From Candidatus Adiutrix sp. (GTDB lineage: Bacteria > Desulfobacterota > Desulfarculia > Adiutricales > Adiutricaceae), in contig JAITVE010000285.1 of NCBI GenBank assembly GCA_031285975.1, positions 1-9,324 on the forward strand: a stretch of 9,324 nt of DNA, given 5' to 3'. This document shows, piece after piece, positions 7,046 through 9,324 of this stretch (the first letter of the stretch is position 1; every line of letters starts with the position of its first letter). The notes under the pieces were generated by a model, which made no database searches, had not been told where the DNA came from, and saw nothing but the letters and a program-made list of their open reading frames with translations. A program made the position numbers and the translations under genes.

Positions 7046-7058
7046 GTCACGTTTTGAC
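7046..7058. promoter_or_regulatory. Candidate operator downstream of the nrfHA promoter
   Basis: GTCA at 7046-7049 and TGAC at 7055-7058 form an inverted repeat with a 5-base spacer. It lies just downstream of the predicted nrfHA transcription start, where a bound repressor would block initiation or early elongation. GTCA/TGAC half-sites are typical of CRP/FNR-superfamily regulators such as HcpR, but the spacing does not match a consensus I can state with confidence. Confidence 0.3.
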
Positions 7059-7077
7059 AGAACTACACTCTGCTTAT

Positions 7078-7106
7078 AATATAGCCGATTCTGGCAAATT
7101 TGTCAC
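7078..7106 (-). promoter_or_regulatory. Predicted sigma70-type promoter of nrfHA
   Basis: Read on the - strand, GTGACA (7106-7101) matches the -35 consensus at 5 of 6 positions. A 17-base spacer follows, then TATATT (7083-7078), 5 of 6 to the -10. The sequence upstream (7110-7180) is strongly A/T-rich and could act as an UP element. The start point would be near 7071, giving about 70 bases of leader before nrfH. Confidence 0.6.
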
Positions 7107-7180
7107 CCACTTTTTTGAAGAAATATCCATGTAATTTCATATAAGAAAAATTACTATCCAATAAAATATCCCTTAAAAAA

Positions 7181-7212
7181 GAAAACCCGCGAAGAGTCGC
7201 GGGCTTTCTTTT
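7181..7212. terminator. Intrinsic terminator after the S24-type regulator gene
   Basis: CCCGCGA at 7186-7192 pairs with TCGCGGG at 7197-7203 around loop agag, with A-rich sequence on the left and T-rich sequence on the right. On the - strand it lies 29 bases after the regulator stop, with the A-run complement providing the T tract. It should insulate nrfHA from read-through. Confidence 0.85.
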
Positions 7213-7231
7213 ATATAAGGCGGGGGCTGGG

Positions 7232-7990
7232 TCAGCGGGCCATGTGGCTGCTCCAGACCACTTGGCCTAGAACTTCCATTTGACCGGATTCAATTTCGTA
7301 GGGGGGGGCGATGTCGCGGTTGTCGCTGACAATGCGGTAGATGCCGCCGGGGCGGATTTCCACGCGGTTGACCAACAGGCAGCCGTCCAGGCGGATGGCA
7401 TAGGCCTGGCCCTGATAAATCTGGTGCTGGCCAATGTTCACCAGCAGCAGGTCGCCGTCCGAAAAGGTGGGCTGCATGGCCGGGCCCTTGGCGATGAGCA
7501 GGCGGGCGTTGTTGACGTCCGGGATCAGGTTGGCCAGCCATTTGCGCTCAAAGCTCACCGGGGCCTGCTGACGGGGCGCGGCGGAGCGGTCGTTGTCCTG
7601 CTCAATTTCCAGGAAGGGCGGGAAAACCCAGGAGCGGGGGGCCTCCCACGAGGGGCCGGAGGCGTTGACGGCCAAGTGGTCGTCCTCATCCACGGCGGTG
7701 GGCCAGGAGAGCCCGCCGGTGTTGAGGCCCACCAGCCAGTCCAGGGAGCATTGCAGGGAGCGGGCCAGATTCAGGAAATGCTCGCCGCGCGGCAGGCTGC
7801 CGGATTCATAGCTCTGGATGGTGTTGACGGAAACGTCAACCATTTTGGCCAGGTCGCGCTGGGACAGCCCCAGGCGCTTGCGCCGGTTGATGAGGCGCTG
7901 GGCAGACGCGTTGACCAGTTCAGGGGAAGCATCAGGGGACCAGTTAATGCCGTTTTTGGCGAAGGGAAAAGTAATCAATTTAACCACCAT
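7232..7990 (-). CDS. XRE-HTH / S24 (LexA/CI-like) transcriptional regulator with inactive peptidase dyad
   Basis: The protein has 252 residues from the ATG at 7990. A TTG at 8011 would add seven, and no start has a clear ribosome site. Residues about 30-88 form an XRE helix-turn-helix (QRLINRRKRLGLSQ, DVSVNTIQSYESG). A roughly 55-residue linker follows, then an S24/LexA-like domain (about 145-248). In active members the Ser sits in a GDSM motif and the Lys in a VKR motif. Here the matching stretches read GPAM (A171) and LLVNRV (N208), so both catalytic residues are gone while the fold motif PTFSDGDLLLVN is kept. RecA-stimulated self-cleavage is therefore unlikely, and the domain probably only dimerises or binds a ligand. 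It lies directly upstream of nrfHA on the same strand and could regulate nrfHA or itself; that link is not shown. No phage genes are nearby. Confidence 0.9.
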   Translation of the reverse strand: MVVKLITFPFAKNGINWSPDASPELVNASAQRLINRRKRLGLSQRDLAKMVDVSVNTIQSYESGSLPRGEHFLNLARSLQCSLDWLVGLNTGGLSWPTAVDEDDHLAVNASGPSWEAPRSWVFPPFLEIEQDNDRSAAPRQQAPVSFERKWLANLIPDVNNARLLIAKGPAMQPTFSDGDLLLVNIGQHQIYQGQAYAIRLDGCLLVNRVEIRPGGIYRIVSDNRDIAPPYEIESGQMEVLGQVVWSSHMAR

Positions 7991-8040
7991 TAGAATCAGG
8001 GGACACTTCAAAGTACAACTTGTTTCGGTTCCATCAGGCT

Positions 8041-8068
8041 TTGTCAGGCATTATTCATCTCAAATAAT
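8041..8068 (+). promoter_or_regulatory. Candidate + strand promoter overlapping an inverted repeat
   Basis: TTGTCA (8041-8046) and AATAAT (8063-8068) are separated by 16 bases and each match the sigma70 elements at 5 of 6 positions. The same DNA holds the inverted repeat ATTATT (8050-8055) / AATAAT (8063-8068) with a 7-base gap. It lies about 60-80 bases upstream of the regulator gene on the other strand, so it could instead be that regulator's operator. Confidence 0.3.
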
Positions 8069-8074
8069 AAGCCG

Positions 8075-8260
8075 AATTCGAAGTCAGTCGCTTTTTTGTT
8101 CCCCCCAGTTATTGTTTACTGGGAAAACCCGGCTCGCGCGCCCGGCCGCAGCCGGGTGGAGTCGGAACGTTGTTGCCGAACCCCGAAGGGGGCTTGCGTT
8201 GCCGCGTCCGTGTGGCTGCCCAAACGGCTCGGCTGGGCGCGACCTGCGTCGCGCCCTTTT
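8075..8260 (+). ncRNA. Candidate structured small RNA (unassigned)
   Basis: A possible + strand transcript of about 185 bases would run from the promoter-like site at 8041-8068 to a perfect 9-bp hairpin followed by TTTT (8235-8260). Within it are the stems CCCAGT/ACTGGG (8104-8123), CCCGGC/GCCGGG (8141-8156) and CCCC/GGGG (8181-8191). It lacks recognisable RNase P, SRP RNA or tmRNA landmarks, and I cannot match it to 6S RNA. It is a hypothesis from structure density only. Confidence 0.25.
8235..8260 (+). terminator. Terminator-like GC hairpin with T-run
   Basis: GGGCGCGAC (8235-8243) pairs perfectly with GTCGCGCCC (8248-8256) around loop CTGC and is followed by TTTT. The T-run is short, so efficiency is uncertain. 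No + strand gene precedes it, which suggests either an RNA gene or chance within a hairpin-dense stretch. Confidence 0.5.
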
Positions 8261-8262
8261 GA

Positions 8263-8460
8263 GTTTATGGCTTTTTGCCTGGAAAAACCATGCGGCGCCG
8301 CCACAGCGGCGGAGCACAGGCACGGCTTGAAGCGGCTGCTGCGTCCCCGCGGCCGCCCAAAAGGGCCGGCCGCCACGGCAACCACAGTGAAGCGTGAAAG
8401 CCGGGAAGCATGTTTCGCTCCCCGCGTTCCCTCACCCGTATGGCGCAAAAAACCATAAAC
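8263..8460. mobile_element. MITE-like segment with 16-bp terminal inverted repeats
   Basis: GTTTATGGCTTTTTGC at 8263-8278 is repeated inverted at 8445-8460 (GCAAAAAACCATAAAC), 15 of 16 positions matching. The 198-base segment has no transposase and is GC-rich inside with several internal hairpins (8296-8311, 8351-8371). The inverted ends create short open frames on both strands that begin with similar peptides (MAFC and MVFC), which look spurious. I see no clear target-site duplication outside the ends. It may be a non-autonomous element or one long-stem RNA. Confidence 0.45.
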
Positions 8461-8519
8461 CAACTATAACACTACAGAGTTTTCGGAATCTGCCCCATGG
8501 CGCAGAAACGCACAACCGC

Positions 8520-8551
8520 CGGTTCGGCCGAATTTCGGCTGAACCGTTTTT
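8520..8551 (+). terminator. Orphan intrinsic terminator, + strand
   Basis: CGGTTCGGCCG (8520-8530) pairs with CGGCTGAACCG (8536-8546), an 11-bp stem with one G-U pair and loop AATTT, followed by five T (8547-8551). This is a textbook terminator, yet no + strand gene ends nearby. The 10-base word TCTGCCCCAT occurs just before and just after it (8489-8498 and 8551-8560). Confidence 0.65.
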
Positions 8552-8627
8552 CTGCCCCATCAGGGTTCCGCATGGCCATAGTTATGACTCAGCCGATAAA
8601 CAACTATACATTTGCCTGGTTGCGTTT

Positions 8628-8664
8628 CTCATGCTTTGCCGCCAACAATCCGCGCAAGCATGAG
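8628..8664. repeat. Inverted repeat, 9 bp arms
   Basis: CTCATGCTT (8628-8636) and AAGCATGAG (8656-8664) are perfect complements separated by 19 bases. No T-run follows. It could be a protein-binding site or a hairpin in RNA; nothing nearby shows which. Confidence 0.45.
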
Positions 8665-9028
8665 CGCCTTGCCAAGAAAAACGTATTGTTTCCCGACAGA
8701 GCCTGAAATGTTAAACCACGTGTTTTGGCTGAATTCTGGATGAATCAAGCCCGTACCTCAAGAAGAAATTTCAATATGCGAAAAGGTTTGTACCAGGTCA
8801 AGGGAGCCAATATATAAAAGGTCTATAATATGGTTTTTGTCAGCCCATCTGCCTATGCTCACCATTGGGCCCAATAATACTTCAATTTCCCGCCCTTGTC
8901 AATCTGCTTTCGTTGATATCTTAAATATATCTTCTAAACTCTCTGTACTTTACCCCACAAGGCCTGCAGGGCTCCGTCCGCCGGTAAAAAAAGAAAGAGC
9001 CGGGGCGGAGTTGAATCTTCTAAGACAT

Positions 9029-9058
9029 GGGGAAGAAAAGTGCTTGCTTTTTTTCTCC
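9029..9058. repeat. Purine/pyrimidine hairpin overlapping the fur-like promoter
   Basis: GGGGAAGAAAAG (9029-9040) can pair with CTTTTTTTCTCC (9047-9058), 12 pairs including two G-T, around the loop tgcttg. The loop and right arm contain the predicted -35 element of the downstream gene. It could act as a terminator for incoming transcription or as a DNA structure at the promoter. Confidence 0.4.
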
Positions 9059-9074
9059 AGATAGGATATATTCT
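9044..9074 (+). promoter_or_regulatory. Predicted promoter of the fur/perR-like gene with overlapping palindrome
   Basis: TTGCTT (9044-9049) and TATATT (9067-9072) are separated by 17 bases. The -10 region sits in the near-palindrome AGGATATATTCT (9063-9074, only one pair mismatched), which is where an autoregulating Fur or PerR protein would bind. The start would be near 9079, about 29 bases before the ATG. Confidence 0.5.
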
Positions 9075-9107
9075 TAGTTGGAGTAAACCATAACATGGAG
9101 TCGTATT

Positions 9108-9324
9108 ATGTTTGATAAACAGTATGAGCACTTCAAGTCTATTTGTCAAGACAGCGGCATTAAAATTACCAGCCAAAGATTCATTATTTTTGAAACGCTG
9201 AAAAGCGTGACCTGCCACCCCACGGTAGACCAGCTTTACGAAATGGTTCACAAACAAATACCGAGCCTCAGCAAAGATACGGTCTACCGCACCCTGAACA
9301 TGTTTGCCGAGCGCGGGCTGGCCC
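9108..9324 (+). CDS. Fur/PerR-family metal-dependent regulator (3' end outside window)
   Basis: The first 72 codons are present, beginning at the ATG at 9108, with GGAG seven bases upstream; an ATG at 9094 hits a stop after six codons. The N-terminal winged-helix signature of the family is clear: ITSQRFIIFETL (residues 20-31), HPTVDQLYEMV (38-48) and LSKDTVYRTLNMFAERGLA (54-72), the last being the DNA-recognition helix region. Family members sense iron, zinc or peroxide through a C-terminal metal-binding domain that lies beyond the window, so the subtype cannot be decided. The HPT-x-DQLY form and a lone gene with its own promoter are compatible with a PerR-like peroxide regulator in an anaerobe, but this is inference. 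Confidence 0.92.
   Translation, partial: MFDKQYEHFKSICQDSGIKITSQRFIIFETLKSVTCHPTVDQLYEMVHKQIPSLSKDTVYRTLNMFAERGLA

Larger units (their letters stand above)
8012..9107. other. Gene-poor region of about 1.1 kb
   Basis: No open frame here has a good start, a family resemblance or consistent codon use, and frames are open on both strands because of composition. From about 8100 to 8430 the DNA is GC-rich and full of short perfect hairpins, such as CCCGGC/GCCGGG (8141-8156), CCCC/GGGG (8181-8191), CGCCGC/GCGGCG (8296-8311) and GGCCGCCC with GGGCCGGCC (8351-8371). From about 8700 it becomes A/T-rich up to the fur-like gene. Named sub-features are listed separately. The rest (about 8670-9028) shows weak promoter-like words only, for example TTGACC, 17 bases, CATATT on the - strand (8801-8773). 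Confidence 0.6.

Noticed and set aside
8084..8463. Open frames of 63-120 codons on both strands
   Set aside because: Several frames overlap on both strands, products are Arg/Ala/Pro-rich, and the ends coincide with the inverted repeats at 8263 and 8460; no good ribosome sites.
8394..8706. Two overlapping + strand frames of 89 and 69 codons
   Set aside because: They run straight through the terminator hairpin at 8520-8551, and no recognisable domain is seen.
8773..8829. Promoter-like words: - strand TTGACC, 17 bases, CATATT; and + strand TATAAT at 8824
   Set aside because: The sequence is A/T-rich, the + strand word has no matching -35, and neither leads to a gene at a sensible distance.
8934..9257. 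107-residue - strand frame
   Set aside because: It is antisense to the clear Fur/PerR-family gene and its promoter.

Overview
The window looks like chromosome from a GC-rich, anaerobic, cytochrome c-rich deltaproteobacterium of the Desulfovibrio type. The basis is a multiheme NrfH/NrfA ammonia-forming nitrite reductase, a CcsB/CcsA haem-attachment pair, FdhD formate dehydrogenase maturation proteins and a Fur/PerR-type regulator. The genus is inferred from gene content, not proven.

Layout. 1-1360 (+) holds two tandem, overlapping fdhD paralogues; the first is cut by the left edge. 1361-1714 separates convergent genes and carries three copies of a short palindromic repeat. 1715-4715 (-) holds, in transcription order, ccsB, ccsA and a short cytoplasmic member of the reductive dehalogenase (RdhA) iron-sulfur family, tightly coupled by a 4-bp overlap and an 8-bp gap. 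A strong hairpin terminator (4753-4795) separates this group from nrfA and nrfH (4815-7001, -), which have a good sigma70-type promoter at 7078-7106. Upstream, past another terminator, lies a helix-turn-helix/S24 regulator (7232-7990, -) that has lost both residues of the Ser/Lys peptidase dyad. 8012-9107 has no convincing gene. It holds a GC-rich hairpin-dense stretch, a roughly 200-bp segment bounded by 16-bp inverted repeats (MITE-like), an orphan terminator, and AT-rich sequence with the promoter of a Fur/PerR-family gene that runs off the right edge.

How the parts fit. NrfH takes electrons from menaquinol and passes them to NrfA, which reduces nitrite to ammonium. The NrfA active-site haem is bound through CWTCK, a CxxCK motif that in known systems needs a dedicated attachment machine: NrfI, a CcsB-CcsA fusion, in Wolinella, or NrfEFG in E. 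coli. The adjacent ccsB and ccsA are plausible split equivalents of NrfI. The RdhA-like protein shares their transcription unit, but its role is unknown. The most unusual items are this RdhA-like protein, the pseudo-peptidase regulator, the fdhD tandem, and the MITE-like or small-RNA-like intergenic region.
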